From Pisolithus tinctorius (lineage: Eukaryota; Basidiomycota; Agaricomycetes; Boletales; Pisolithaceae): a stretch of 64,000 nt of DNA. A model generated the notes under the pieces. It was not told the DNA's origin. It worked only from the letters and a program-made list of their open reading frames with translations, and made no database searches. The DNA lies in the NCBI GenBank assembly GCA_024663395.1, contig JANFAH010000008.1:1364001-1428000 (forward strand). The letters are read 5' to 3'. How positions within the stretch are numbered: the stretch's first letter is position 1; every line of letters begins with the position of its first letter. Positions 23,628 to 34,383 of the stretch are shown in pieces. Both the position numbers and the translations under genes were made by a program.

Positions 23628-24567
23628 ATGTTTGCAACGACTTTCTTTTCCGCACGCAGCGCAGCGTTCGCAGCGTCACGGACACGACTATGTGCTCAAC
23701 CATCGCGAGTTTTCCCTCGTAATAACTTGGCACGCTGTCTTCAGGGGACACCGTCACATCCCAAGCGACCTTTTTCTCTTGCTCAGGTCCTTAGGCAAGA
23801 GCCCCAAAATGCCGACCCTGGCACGTCCGAAGGCAGCCTAAGACCGCCATCAGGAAGCGTATACATCGCCAACGTACCTTTCTCGGTGACTGCTCAACAA
23901 CTTGAAGAAGCATTTTCACAGTTTGGCAGAGTACGAGCGGTCATGCTTCGTGAGATCCGTCCTTCTCGTGCTTTTATACCTCTGACATCCCGCTGGTAAT
24001 TTAATTCAGTGAATTCAGGGAAGGGAGTTCCCCGTGGGAGTGGGTTTGTCGAGTTCGAGACAGCGGAGGAAGCTACCGCTTTCGTGGAGGCAGATCAGCA
24101 AGATCCTATCTTCCTCCTCGACAGAGACCTCTTCGTGACGCATGCAGATATTAAAATAAATCCCGCTAGATCCCCGAGCGACACTCTAGTTGCTCAGCAT
24201 TTTAGTCCCGGGTCGGAGGACCTCATTCGACGAATCTTCTCGGAATATGCGGATTCATTGGTCAGTGTGCGGATCCGTAAGTTTCTTTTCTTCCGACCCA
24301 TTGCGTATCGATCTCCGCGGCTTACCACCCAGTTACATAGCACCCAGGAGGGAGGTTAACGGCTGTGCTTTCATCCAGTTCAAAAGCACCAGTGCAGCCA
24401 CGAAGGCTCTTCACGCTCTCAATGCTCAAATGGTTCCCGAAACGGGCAGACTTCTGAGACTGCAATTCTCTACGAGAAAACAAGCACAGTCTGAACCAGA
24501 ACGCCGGGGTCTTGCGAGCAGATTGTCACAGCGAATGGGATCGCAAGGTGAAGGGGCAGGCTTCTAA
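23628..24567 (+). CDS. RRM-domain RNA-binding protein, probably mitochondrial
   Basis: Three exons join in frame (23628-23949, 24010-24276, 24341-24567), 271 residues. The first 50 or so residues are rich in Ala, Arg, Ser and Phe with few acids (MFATTFFSARSAAFAASRTR...), as in mitochondrial import signals. RRM 1 starts at SVYIANVPFS (RNP2) and continues across the intron to GSGFVEFET (RNP1). A second, weaker RRM follows with VSVRIPPRREVNGCAFIQFKS (RNP1-like). The tail is basic and Gln/Ser-rich. RNA processing or translation in mitochondria is an inference from the leader only. A frame extending upstream to 23538 opens with GTG and was not used. Confidence 0.82.
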
Positions 24568-24764
24568 AGATACGGTGCCGAGCTGTCTGTTTCCACCCAC
24601 GCACACCCTAAGCCCCACTCTATAGATCAGTTCGTAGCTACCCTATATCCGCTAATTCTTTGATATGGGCATTGGAGGACAAAGGTACCCTCTGCTAGAG
24701 AATTGGTGCATTTTCGGAGATTGGGGTGATCCAGGGTTGTAATTCAACGCAGCAGTCATTAACT

Positions 24765-24875
24765 TCAAATTGGCTTCTTTGGAGGGCTGCGTCAAGCATC
24801 GAGACTACACCAGTGCAGGGCATCGTCCATTGGCGGAGCACGTTAAACCGTCTCGCAAGAGCTCCACACCGAGCC
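24765..24875. repeat. Spacer repeat shared with 38990-39105 and, weaker, 27240-27310
   Basis: Shared blocks include gactactcca/gactacacca..cagtgca and aaccgtctc(g/a)caa(g/a)agctccacac. The segments flank DUF6534 copies A, E/F and B, so they probably spread with the array unit. No coding frame is conserved between them. Confidence 0.55.
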
Positions 24876-24973
24876 AATTTATCTGGAATATGTTCTGGAA
24901 TTTTTCATGGATACAGTCCCTACTAGTGCCATGCTTAGGAAATACTTTCGTGGCTGGAGGTCGGATTGGGAGA

Positions 24974-26962
24974 TCAGCGAATGCGGGGTAGGGTAGGAAG
25001 CTCCGATGGAGATGGAGCAAGTTGTTGCTGATCATTGACGAGTTTCCTCGCATTCAGTCTTTCGTGACCAGATGCACAAGCATTGCACAAGGAAAATGGA
25101 TAGGTTGACGTGAGATCATAATTTGGTGGAGCAAATGGTACCCTTACACAGCTAACATGGAGTTTGAATATGCTATCGCAGCGGGAAAGTTAACGAACGG
25201 GGGAAAACACAACAGAACAGAGACATACCTTTACTGATCATGAATCCTGGTGCCGAAGTGAGGTATTCTCCAACAGGTTGATTTTGATAGTACTTCACGG
25301 AGTTCACAGATAGTCACCAAGATGGTGAGATTGCGAGCGCGAAGAGAGATAACTCACAAGTATAGCCATTGAGAGGGCACTCAAGCTGACCGCGTGCAGG
25401 ATGAAAGCGTACAGTCCGGTCACAATATCCCAGCCGGCTAGAATTAATGAACTGAAAGTAGAGCGACAAAAAGCAAGACTCACGAGGTGATCGTGCCCAT
25501 CTGCACAAAGACGATATTGAGCTTTTGAAGAGAGTTTTGCTTTCTAGAAGGGAGGGTAAAAATCCGGAGCCAATGTAGCAATGACAATCCATAGCTTCAA
25601 TAAATGAAGAGTGAGAAATTGTTCACGAGACGTACTGGAGAAGACCACTTTGCGAACGACGAAGAGAAAGATATATACTGGTTGTGATGATCCCGTCACA
25701 TATTGCACTTGCCAGGGCATTGACCGGCGAGTACTGTTCCGCATACGGCGCCATGCAGAAACTTCGTGTTTCAAACAAATCGAGGACATACCGGATTGTT
25801 GAAAAGGGCGCCAAGGTCGTTATTGTTATACCTGTCAATCCCGAGTATAAGTAGATGAAAAATATTCACAATCGTTAACTTACATATCTCCCAACATTAC
25901 TTCGTAATTGAGAAAGGGATTAACTCACTGATGGTGAAGGAAGGTAATGTAAACCACGTACAGAACCCGAGGACTGATTTTATTAACGAAAGGGAGCGAG
26001 ACTAAGGACAAAACTCACCCAGCGCAGTTAGTGCAACGAAAAGCTATTACAAAGAAAAAATTCATATAGATGCCTGCAGAGCAAGGAGAGGAGCATACCA
26101 CTATACCCATCAATAATTTACTCTGACCACCGACTGGAAAGCCCAAGTCAAAAGATAGTTGCGAGAGGCAACGGACATTCCTACTTATCCAAACTCTATG
26201 GGCGTAAAAGCTGTTGTCCGGCACTCAGAACAAGCCAGGAGGCGTAAGATATGTATCGAACCATTGCACAAAGAAAGAGACAAAGAACTGCAAAGAACTG
26301 CATTCAGTCCTGAGCGGAGAGAGCTACACAGTAGGAATGCACTTACGCCAGAACCAAGGTTTGCCTTGAAACGCAGACATACTTTCAGTGACGATCCTGA
26401 AGCTGAAATTTCAAAGACTCGTTACTTACACTTAAGTCCCTACACGGTTTACATCAAGCATAGGAACGAGCCGTAATAAGGGAGACATACCAAGGTAGCC
26501 GGAGTGTGCAGGAGTTGGTTGTTTTCCATCGGCAAAGTATCAATGTTCGACAGTAGAAGCTCAAAGAGGTGAGAGTATTGACGGTGTCAAGAACACTATG
26601 GAGCGACAGACCATGTCATAACTATACTGCGTGTAAATGACGCCACGTACAATACAAGAAAGACCTTTGGAAGAGTTAACTGATAAGCAACAGCGACAGG
26701 TAACCGGGCGGCGTACCGCACATTTGACAAGACGCCTGTCCCTCGAGAACGACATGATGTAGAATAGGTATTGCCATACTGACACACCGTAGAAGCTAGA
26801 AAAGGAGCAATTCTCTAGCCAACAGTAATGATATGTAGCGAACGCACGCTAGCCCAATTGTCATTCCTGCGAACACAGTAGGATCAGGAAAGCTTTAACA
26901 AAGCAACTCTACTCGCCGATGAGACCGGGACCCCACTTCAAAGCAATGGAGATGTCCGCCAT
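24974..26962 (-). CDS. DUF6534 membrane protein, array copy A
   Basis: Start ATG 26962 (MADISIALKWGPGLI), then intron 1 with donor GCGAGT and exon 2 coding MTIGLA. The rest follows the array pattern: helix pairs on separate exons, a DUF6534 core with CDGIITTSIYLSLRR, and final exon LNARKLVNDQQQLAPSPSELPTLPRIR with stop at 24974. The stop at 25144-25146 just after the SML(A)V helix is part of the last intron's donor. It is the most diverged of the five intact-looking array copies, for example in the intron-1 donor and in the short cassette near 25800. About ten exons. Function unknown. Confidence 0.72.
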
Positions 26963-27442
26963 AAGTAAGCAAAAATCACCCGGGTAAACAGCGTGAAGGC
27001 CTTGGGGATGCTCAGCTTTATACTGTATAGACAACGCCAACGGGTGGGTACCGGCGTGGGTATGTACTGCCCTTATCTCTGATGGACATAGTTTTGTGCG
27101 GCCTCACAACGTACATACCTGGTCCGATCTAATACATAAGTCGATGCCACGGTTAGGATTCAAGGCACAAGTGTTGTTTTGGAAGGTTAGAAGAAGGCCG
27201 CCAAACTTGGCACGATGCTCCCCGGCTGATCAAGGAGGCTAATTCAGTGCAGTGCCCTGTCCAAATAGGCATGGTGCGTGGAACCATCTCACAGAAGCTC
27301 CGCATTGGGACCATTTTCCCGAGGCTTAGTCGAAACCCCATGGACAATGGCCCTGTAAATTACTCAGCATGTTGACACCAGGTGCGTGTATACACATTTG
27401 CAAGAGAATGGGTGGGAAGTATATACAGTACAGGTTGGAGGG

Positions 27443-29408
27443 TTAATGAATGCTGGATAGGGTAGGAAGTTCCAATGAAGCATGCCGTTGGTGATCACAG
27501 CAGACAAGTTTCCTTGCGTTCAACCTTTTGTTGCCGAATGAAAGAGAGGAAAACAGAATGACTGGCGTGAGAACATGATCTGACGAGACAAATGGCATGC
27601 TCTTACACAGCTAACATAGAGTTCGAGTATGCTATCAATATAAGGAAGTTAAACACAAGACACATGCAACAGATCATAGAGGCGTACCTTTGCTCAAAAT
27701 GAAAGCTGGCGCAACAGTAAGGTATTGTCCAGTCAATTGATCTGAATAGTACTTGGTAGGGTTCATCGATGGTCACCGAGGTGATGGAATTACGGGCACT
27801 AAACGAAATGACTCACTAGTACAGCCGTTGCGAGGGCGGTCGAGCTGATCACATGCGAAACGGCAGCGTTTGTCGCAGCACCTCAGCTGAGTTAAATGCT
27901 AAAGGGCAAATGACGGACGATGGCACCCACCAGGTGATCAGGCCCATTTGAACAAAAACCAAATTGAGTTTGTGGATATAATTCTCCTTCCTAGCAAACG
28001 ACGGATGGTGAGCGCTCATCAGTGCAACGTAAAGATACCTCATAGTTATTTGGCAGGTGAAGAACAAGACACATACCGGAGGATGCGAAATTGCGAACGA
28101 CGAAGATATAAGAACACACTTGCCGTGATGATCGTATCACATATTGCACTTCCCATGGCATTGACCGGAGCGTACTGTTCCGTATATCCACGCTGTCCAG
28201 AAAGTTCATGTTTCAACTGACTCATGACATACCGGACTGTTAAAGAGGGTAGCCATGCTGCCAGTGTGACGCCTGTAGATGCCAAGCATAAGCGGATGAA
28301 ATGCTTGAAAATGCCAACCTACGTTGCTTCCAATAATGCTTGGTAGTTCAGGGTAGAGATTGATCAATCGAGCCTGAAGAAATGTAGGGTACATACCGAA
28401 CCCAAAAACTGATTTGATCAACAAAAAAGAAACGAGTTTGACTACATAACCTACCCAATTGTACCAGCGCGGCGATAAGCTATCCAGAGAATGTCATCTA
28501 TATCTATGTCCGTGGAGTGTGGAACAGAAGAGCATACCACAGCACCCGTCAGGAGCTTGTTCCGTTCGCCAACTGAAGAGTACAAGTTGAATGATGCTGG
28601 CAAAATATGGACAACCCTTACTTATCCAAACCCTATGGGCATAGAAGCTATCGTCGGGTGTTGAGAACAGGACAAGACAATAAGAGATATATCAAACCAT
28701 TGCACGAAAAATGCAGTGAGGGACTGCAAAAAGATCCTTGTAAACCGGAATGAAATTTTAACCAGTCAGGTGGCACTTACGGTAGTAGCAAGGGTTACCT
28801 TGAGAAGTAAGGATACATTAATTCAGACAACCAACAATGCCAGAATGACAAAAGGTTATTACTTACACTTAAATCCCTGGAAATTTTCCATGAAGCTTAA
28901 AACAAATGGTAAACAAGGAGAACTACCAGGGCATCTCGACCGTGCAAGCATATGACGTTTGCCATCGGCAGAAAATCAACTCTCGACAGAAAAAGCTTAT
29001 CAAGGTGATAGTACCAAGGGTGTCGAGAACGCTGCCGAGAGGCGACAGTTTATGCCATGGACATAAGGCGAAGAATACACAACATACAAGACAAGGAGGA
29101 CCTTCGGGGAGTTGACTGACGAGCAACAAGAATAGGTAAGGCGACGTACCGCATGTTTGAGAAGACGTTTGTCATTCGGGAACGTTGAGATGTAGTATAA
29201 GTACTGGCAAACGGTCACACCATACAAACTAGAAGAGGAGGTAACCATTTGTCCAACCGACAGCAATAAGAGGCGGACGTACGCTAAACCGACTGTCATT
29301 CCTGCATGAACTTCTCTGTAGGATCAAGACAGGTTTGGTAGAGCGACAACACTTGCCAATAAAGCCGGGTCCCCAGATTGAACCAGCGGATACCTCTGAG
29401 TTCGCCAT
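27443..29408 (-). CDS. DUF6534 membrane protein, array copy B
   Basis: Start ATG 29408 (MANSEVSAGSIWGPGFIG), GC-type intron 1 (GCAAGT), then MTVGLAYV... with the second intron, YQYLYYISTFPNDKR, the FVQW...FYAHRVWIS exon, VFGFGMYPTFLQARLINLYPELPS, the core CDTIITASVFLYLRRS, LNLVFVQMGLITW and a last exon LNARKLVCC...PTLSSIH (stop at 27443). Divergently arranged with PUS3: 272 bp separate the two start codons, and the 19-bp motif shared by copies B-D (29537-29555) lies between them. Confidence 0.75.
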
Positions 29409-29536
29409 TGCTTGACCAAGCGAAAAGAAACGGACGAATGAATGTTGTGGCCTGGCAGGCCTTACTTGTCCCTAGCCGCCACTCAATGCGAGTAGAGTTA
29501 GCGGAAATGGATTAGCTGAGATATAGCAAGCGTCGA

Positions 29537-29555
29537 TGACATAATATACAATGTC
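29537..29555 (-). promoter_or_regulatory. Shared upstream motif of DUF6534 copy B
   Basis: TGACATAATATACAATGTC, identical at 34128-34146 and 36494-36512, always upstream of a minus-strand DUF6534 start (here by about 130 bp). GACAT/ATGTC form inverted arms around an AT-rich centre, so it could be a binding site or TATA-type element. In this copy it lies between two divergent genes. Confidence 0.5.
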
Positions 29556-29680
29556 TCGTTCTACGTACAGTTTTCTCGCCGGCAGAGGATGGGATGGAAG
29601 GATTGAAAGGGTGTCATGGCCTTTACTGTAACATTACTGAAAGTATCAGAACTGACTGAAAGGTGTGGTGGCTGCAAACG

Positions 29681-31462
29681 ATGCCGTCGGTGGTGATATT
29701 TTCTAGTAGTACGTCATTTCCTCGATTAGGAGAGACCATTTATAGCCTGAGATCGACTCTCAAGCTGATGAGGGTCGGTCGATTCTGTTTTCGCTATCGA
29801 TACCTTCCTTCGCGAGCTCATCTGCCCGTCATGGCGCCAAACTATGATGCCTGGTCAAAGGAGGAGCTTATCGCCCGTCTTAGAGATATTGAACATCGTT
29901 CGAAACCAATTCCGAGCCAAAAGAAAACCATTTCTTTGTCGACAACGGGAGGAAGCCCGTTCCACTCCGAACGCCATCCCCGTCGTAAAATCGCCATCAA
30001 GTTCTGCTACTCTGGTTGGGAATACAATGGGCTTGCTTTCCAGAATGACCCCACCCCGCTTCCTACGGTAGAAGAGGTCCTCTTCCGCGCATTCGCGAAA
30101 GCAAGATTGGTCGATGCGGACGCTGGTCTTGACGGTTGCGGCTGGGAACGGTGTGGGAGAACGGACGTTGGTGTGAGTGCGGCAGGTCAAGTCGTCTCTC
30201 TCTGGGTGAGGAGCGTGTTTCACGGTCTGGACACCGAAGCTCCACCACGCCCTAGACTATCAGAAGCCCCTGTTCAACTGACTCAAGTCCACGCGGAGGA
30301 TGCAGGCGAGGAAGATTCACCAGTGATTCCGGCTGTCATCGACGAGGCGGATTTCGCATTTACAGGGTTAGATATGTCTCCTCCTGATTCCCCTTCAGAG
30401 CCTCCCCGGCCTCCTGGTCGCGAACTGCAATACGTCTCCGTCCTAAACCGTATACTTCCCCCCACCATTCGTGTCCTCGCATGGTCCCCCGTCTCCCCTT
30501 CCTTCTCTGCCCGATTTAACTGTAAATACCGCCACTATAAATATTTCTTCACCGCTCATGGGCTCGATATCTCCCTGATGCAACGTGCCGCAGACTACTT
30601 CGTCGGGGAACACGACTTCCGGAACCTCTCGAAGCTCGACCCAGCCAAACAGATCACGGATTTTCGTCGACGTATCCTTAGTGCTCGGATCAATGCTGTC
30701 GAGCCATCTCCAGATCTCTGTGGCGTTGCCAAGCAATCCGGACGCGACGACCAGCTCTATGTCCTCGACCTTGTCGGGAACGCGTTTCTCTACCACCAGG
30801 TCCGACATATCATGGCCATCCTTTTCCTTGTTGGTACAGGACTCGAACCTCCGTCGATTATCCCAACGCTTATGAATATAGACGGATTAGAGTCCGCAAA
30901 GACGGGTCTCCAACTTCCCATCGTAGACAGAAAACCAGAGTACCAAATGGCGGACGCCTTGCCCCTTATGCTGTGGGAATGCGCTTTCTCAGACTCGGAT
31001 GTCCACTGGCAGAGCGATAGTGACGTTAATGATAAAGTTGTCGGCGGAGAGGGTGAAGATAACGAGACCGGCGGTCCTGTCGCGGAAAAATACTCAGGGA
31101 CGGGTTTAGTCCGTCAGATCCATTCCGTCTATCAACGTTCCCTAATTCATAGTGCTCTGGAAGGCCATTTCTTATCATCTGCCATGCGGTACCACCCAAA
31201 TCCCCCACAGTACTTCCCTTTCAGCCAGACAGGTCTATCTACAAGTACTATTCCACGACTACCTAACAACACCTTACCCGTTATCGGAGTGCCGTTGGGA
31301 GGAGGGACATACAGGAGAGGTGCCAAATACGTTCCATTGCTCTCTCGCAAGCGGCTGGATCATGTGGATGTGGCTAACGCCCGATGGAAAAATGGCAAGG
31401 GTAGTAGGCGTGAGAATCGGACGGCGCTGACTAGTGCGGCGGAGGCAATTGGCGATGAATAG
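29681..31462 (+). CDS. PUS3: tRNA pseudouridine(38/39) synthase, PUS3/DEG1 type
   Basis: TruA-family enzyme that turns uridine 38/39 in the tRNA anticodon arm into pseudouridine. It is a single open exon. The motif YDAWSKEELIARLRDIEH near the N terminus is typical of Pus3. The catalytic aspartate lies in CGRTDVGVSAAGQVVSL (Asp162 from this start). Further TruA blocks are YVSVLNRILPPTIRVLAWSPVSPSFSARF, YKYFF, GEHDFRNLSKLD and FLYHQVRHIMAILFLVGTG, which is highly conserved. An acidic insert of about 60 residues (around 190-250) and a Gly/Arg-rich tail are extra. The first ATG is 29681; ATG 29831 (MAPNYDAW) is equally plausible, and the Arg-rich stretch between might be a mitochondrial signal in a longer isoform. 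It sits inside the DUF6534 array. Confidence 0.9.
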   Translation: MPSVVIFSSSTSFPRLGETIYSLRSTLKLMRVGRFCFRYRYLPSRAHLPVMAPNYDAWSKEELIARLRDIEHRSKPIPSQKKTISLSTTGGSPFHSERHPRRKIAIKFCYSGWEYNGLAFQNDPTPLPTVEEVLFRAFAKARLVDADAGLDGCGWERCGRTDVGVSAAGQVVSLWVRSVFHGLDTEAPPRPRLSEAPVQLTQVHAEDAGEEDSPVIPAVIDEADFAFTGLDMSPPDSPSEPPRPPGRELQYVSVLNRILPPTIRVLAWSPVSPSFSARFNCKYRHYKYFFTAHGLDISLMQRAADYFVGEHDFRNLSKLDPAKQITDFRRRILSARINAVEPSPDLCGVAKQSGRDDQLYVLDLVGNAFLYHQVRHIMAILFLVGTGLEPPSIIPTLMNIDGLESAKTGLQLPIVDRKPEYQMADALPLMLWECAFSDSDVHWQSDSDVNDKVVGGEGEDNETGGPVAEKYSGTGLVRQIHSVYQRSLIHSALEGHFLSSAMRYHPNPPQYFPFSQTGLSTSTIPRLPNNTLPVIGVPLGGGTYRRGAKYVPLLSRKRLDHVDVANARWKNGKGSRRENRTALTSAAEAIGDE

Positions 31463-31659
31463 GTTTCGTGCCTTCGCCAGTTCGTTGGAAGTGTGAGGTC
31501 TTGCTATGCCGTATGCGTGTCAGCAACCCTCATCCTTTTATGTACGAGCATAGATCACTACCTGTACAAAATCTCACAACCTTCCCCTTACACATTGGAA
31601 CGTGTGAGCGTGAGTTATCTCATGGAAAGCAGTCAAACTGTCGAAGACAAACATAGCAA

Positions 31660-31825
31660 GTGCATCAACCCCTTCACACTCAGATCCCTCACATGTTGGT
31701 TACCAATGCGTTGCCCAGGCGTCAGTTCACCCGAAACACCTCACGGAAGCTGCCCCTCCCAGACTCACACCATTATCAGATCGGAACATATTGCGGGGAG
31801 TGTGCATATACATCACAGGTGGAGG
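31660..31825. repeat. 3'-flank repeat of DUF6534 copy C
   Basis: Related to 34215-34383 (behind copy D) and 36665-36804 (behind copy E). Shared blocks lie just beyond the three stop codons, e.g. gtatatacat-like and ggtggaggtcagtgaa-like stretches. This marks the duplicated unit as gene plus 3' flank. Confidence 0.6.
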
Positions 31826-33747
31826 TCAGTGAATACTCGGTAAGGTAGGAATTTCCGACGGCCGTGCTTGGGCCTGTTGTTGATCACGGATAGGTTTCCT
31901 TGCATTCAGCCTTCCGCAACCACATGCATGGGCATTGCGATGTGAGGATGGTAAAATGAAATGAATAGTGTACTTACACAGCTAGCATTGAATTCGAGTA
32001 TGCTATTAAGATAGCAACGTCAACTGAAGAACCAACGTAACAGATCATAAGGAGCACCAACTTTTGCCTAGGATTGCACCTGGTGCGGCAGTTAGGTATT
32101 TTCCAACCAATTGATCTTGATAGTACTTCGTCATCCAACGATAGTCACTGCGTCAGTGAAACTGAACCATATACAAGATTACTCACAAGTATTGCCAATG
32201 CAAGGGAAGTCAGGCTGACCCGCATGCAAGACAAAGTACGCCGTCCAGCGGTGTTCGCATCCCAGCCGGCCAGGTAAGTAACTGCAAGTCAAGCCATAAA
32301 ACCCGACACGTACAAAGTAATCAGACCCATCTGAACGAAGACCAAGTTGAGTCTATGAATATGGTTTTCCTTTCTAAAAAAATATCAGCAAAGAGCAAGA
32401 ATCAATGTAATAGTAACGAGGGGCATACCGGAGAAGACCACCCGGGGGGCGAAGGTACAAGAATACACTTGTTGTAATGATCGCATCGCATATTGCGCTT
32501 CCCAGAGCATTCATCGGCGAGTACTGTTATCCATGCTATGCGGAAAATCCAAATTTTTCGAAGAATCCACGACATACTGGACTGCTGAAGAGGGTATCGA
32601 TGATGCCACTCTGACACCTGTCGATCCCGTGGGTAACCGGACTAAATGATAGCAAGCGCTGACCTACACCATTCCCAACAATACTTGGCAGTTCATAACA
32701 GGGGTTGATTAACTGACGTTGAAGGGAGGTGTATAAAGGACATACCAAGCCCAAAACCTAAACCGAATGATAAAAAAGAAGTTGCACTCGACGAGGCAAC
32801 TCACTCAGTTGTGCCAGAGCCGTGATAAGCTACCCAGAGAAAATATTCATATTCACGTCTGTGGGTTGAGGGACAAATGGACATACCACTGCACCTGTCA
32901 ATAACTTGTTCCGATTGCCAACTGCAAAGCACAAAGTTAGACGATGTTTGCATAAAGAGGGACGACCTTACTTATCCAAACCCTATGGGCATAGAAGCTA
33001 TCACCCAGCGATGAGAACAAGACAAGAGGTGTGAGAGGTATGTCAAACCATTGCACGAAGAATGCGGTAAAGAACTGTAAAGAGCTCTCTCCTTTTAGTC
33101 CTGAATGGCAGATCAGCCGTTGGGTGGCACTCACATTAGCACCAAGGGCGCTCTTGAAAAGTAGAGATGGGTAATGTTGCTAACAAACCTCGAATATCGG
33201 AGTGACTTACACTCATACCCCTGGAAGATCGGCATCAAGCATAGGAACAATCGGTAATAAGGGAGACCTACCAAGGCATCTCAATCGTACAAGCATACGA
33301 CGTTTGCCATCGGCAGAAAATCAACTCTTGACAGTAAAAGCTTAACAAAGTGATAGTACCAAAGGTGTCGAGAACGCTGCGGAACGACGAGAGTTTTTTC
33401 CATGGGCGTAAGGCGAAAAATGGTACGACATACAAGACAAGGAGGACCTTGGAGGAGTTGAGATACGAGCAGTAGGAATAGGTAAGTGTGACGTACCGCA
33501 ATTTTGAGGAGACGCTTGTCATTTGGGAACGCTGAGATGTAGAATAGGTATTGGTAAACGGTCACACCATACAAACTAGAAAGAGGTAACCATTTGTCCA
33601 ACCGCAACACTGAGAAATAGACGTACACTAGCCCGACTGTCATTCCTGTTGACAACTGTGGATCAGAAATAGTTTGATAGAGCAATGATACTTGCCAATA
33701 AAACCGGGTCCCCACTGCAAACCAGCGGACACCTTTGAGTCTGTCAT
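31826..33747 (-). CDS. DUF6534 membrane protein, array copy C
   Basis: Start ATG 33747 (MTDSKVSAGLQWGPGFIG; exon 1 is 33747-33696), intron 1 with donor GCAAGT, then MTVGLVLYGVTVYQYLFYISAFPNDKR across intron 2 (donor GTACGT). Next come VLLVFVLDTFGTITLLSFYCQ, CRWQTSYACTIEMPW, FFTAFFVQWFDIPLTPLVLFSS...SFYAHRVWIS, GNRNKLLTGAV, the DUF6534 core, and the final exon LNARKPIRDQQQAQARPSEIPTLPSIH (stop 31826). About ten introns. Closest relative in the window is copy D. A second transposon-like element lies about 100 bp upstream of the start. Unknown function. Confidence 0.8.
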
Positions 33748-33848
33748 TACTTTCCCAGGCGAAGGGGATGGATGGATGAATGAATGTTGTGTGCCTGCCG
33801 GGCCGCCCAGGCTATCCCCCGGGACGGCTAGCTAAGTACGTGCTAAGT

Positions 33849-34098
33849 CAGTATATTCCGGAAATTTTGCAGGTGGCCGTGCCCACAGCCACTGCAAATG
33901 CACGGGTAGCTTGCTGACTAAGCAGAGGACGCGCGCGCGAGAAAGTGAGGGTCGGGCGACTTGCGGGCTGCACACAACCCTTGCCCGTTGGTCAGTACTT
34001 AATTCAAATCTACTGAAAGACACTGTACATATTCCATGTCATTATGCACGAAATAAATGGGTATTCTGCGAAGAGACCCGCCCAAATTTGCTAGATGA
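33849..34098. mobile_element. Short non-autonomous element related to the 11.4-kb MITE core
   Basis: A 250-bp segment flanked by direct repeats GTGCTAAGT (33840-33848 and 34099-34107), which look like a 9-bp target duplication. Its inside shares a series of blocks, in the opposite orientation, with 11815-11987 of the 633-bp element: gcaggtggc, tgactaagcag, gcacggg, ttgcccgtt, actgtacata, atgggtatt, cccaaatt(t/c)gctag. It lacks that element's 67-bp terminal repeats, so it is either a different subfamily or the part that was nested in the larger element. It lies between the 5' end of copy C and its copy of the 19-bp motif. Confidence 0.6.
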
Positions 34099-34127
34099 GT
34101 GCTAAGTTAACAGACACGGAACATGCT

Positions 34128-34146
34128 GACATAATATACAATGTCC
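34128..34146 (-). promoter_or_regulatory. Shared upstream motif of DUF6534 copy C
   Basis: Identical to 29537-29555. Here it is about 380 bp from the start of copy C because the 250-bp element lies in between. Confidence 0.5.
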
Positions 34147-34214
34147 CTCGAAGTGAGTGGATAGGATTGAAGGGTTGGCATGGTCTTTGGTGGACACAAA
34201 CTGCGTGATAGATC

Positions 34215-34383
34215 TACATACTCCTTTCAGACCTAGATGCCTCATATATTGGCTGCTATTGCGTCGCCCAGCGGTGACCAGGTCCGTTTACCCGATAACT
34301 TCACAGAGACCGTCCCTCCGAGTCCCTCACGATTTTCATTCGGAACGTACTTGCAGGGAATACATATACATCAGAAGTGGAGG
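34215..34383. repeat. 3'-flank repeat of DUF6534 copy D
   Basis: Same family as 31660-31825 and 36665-36804; directly follows the copy D stop. Confidence 0.6.
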
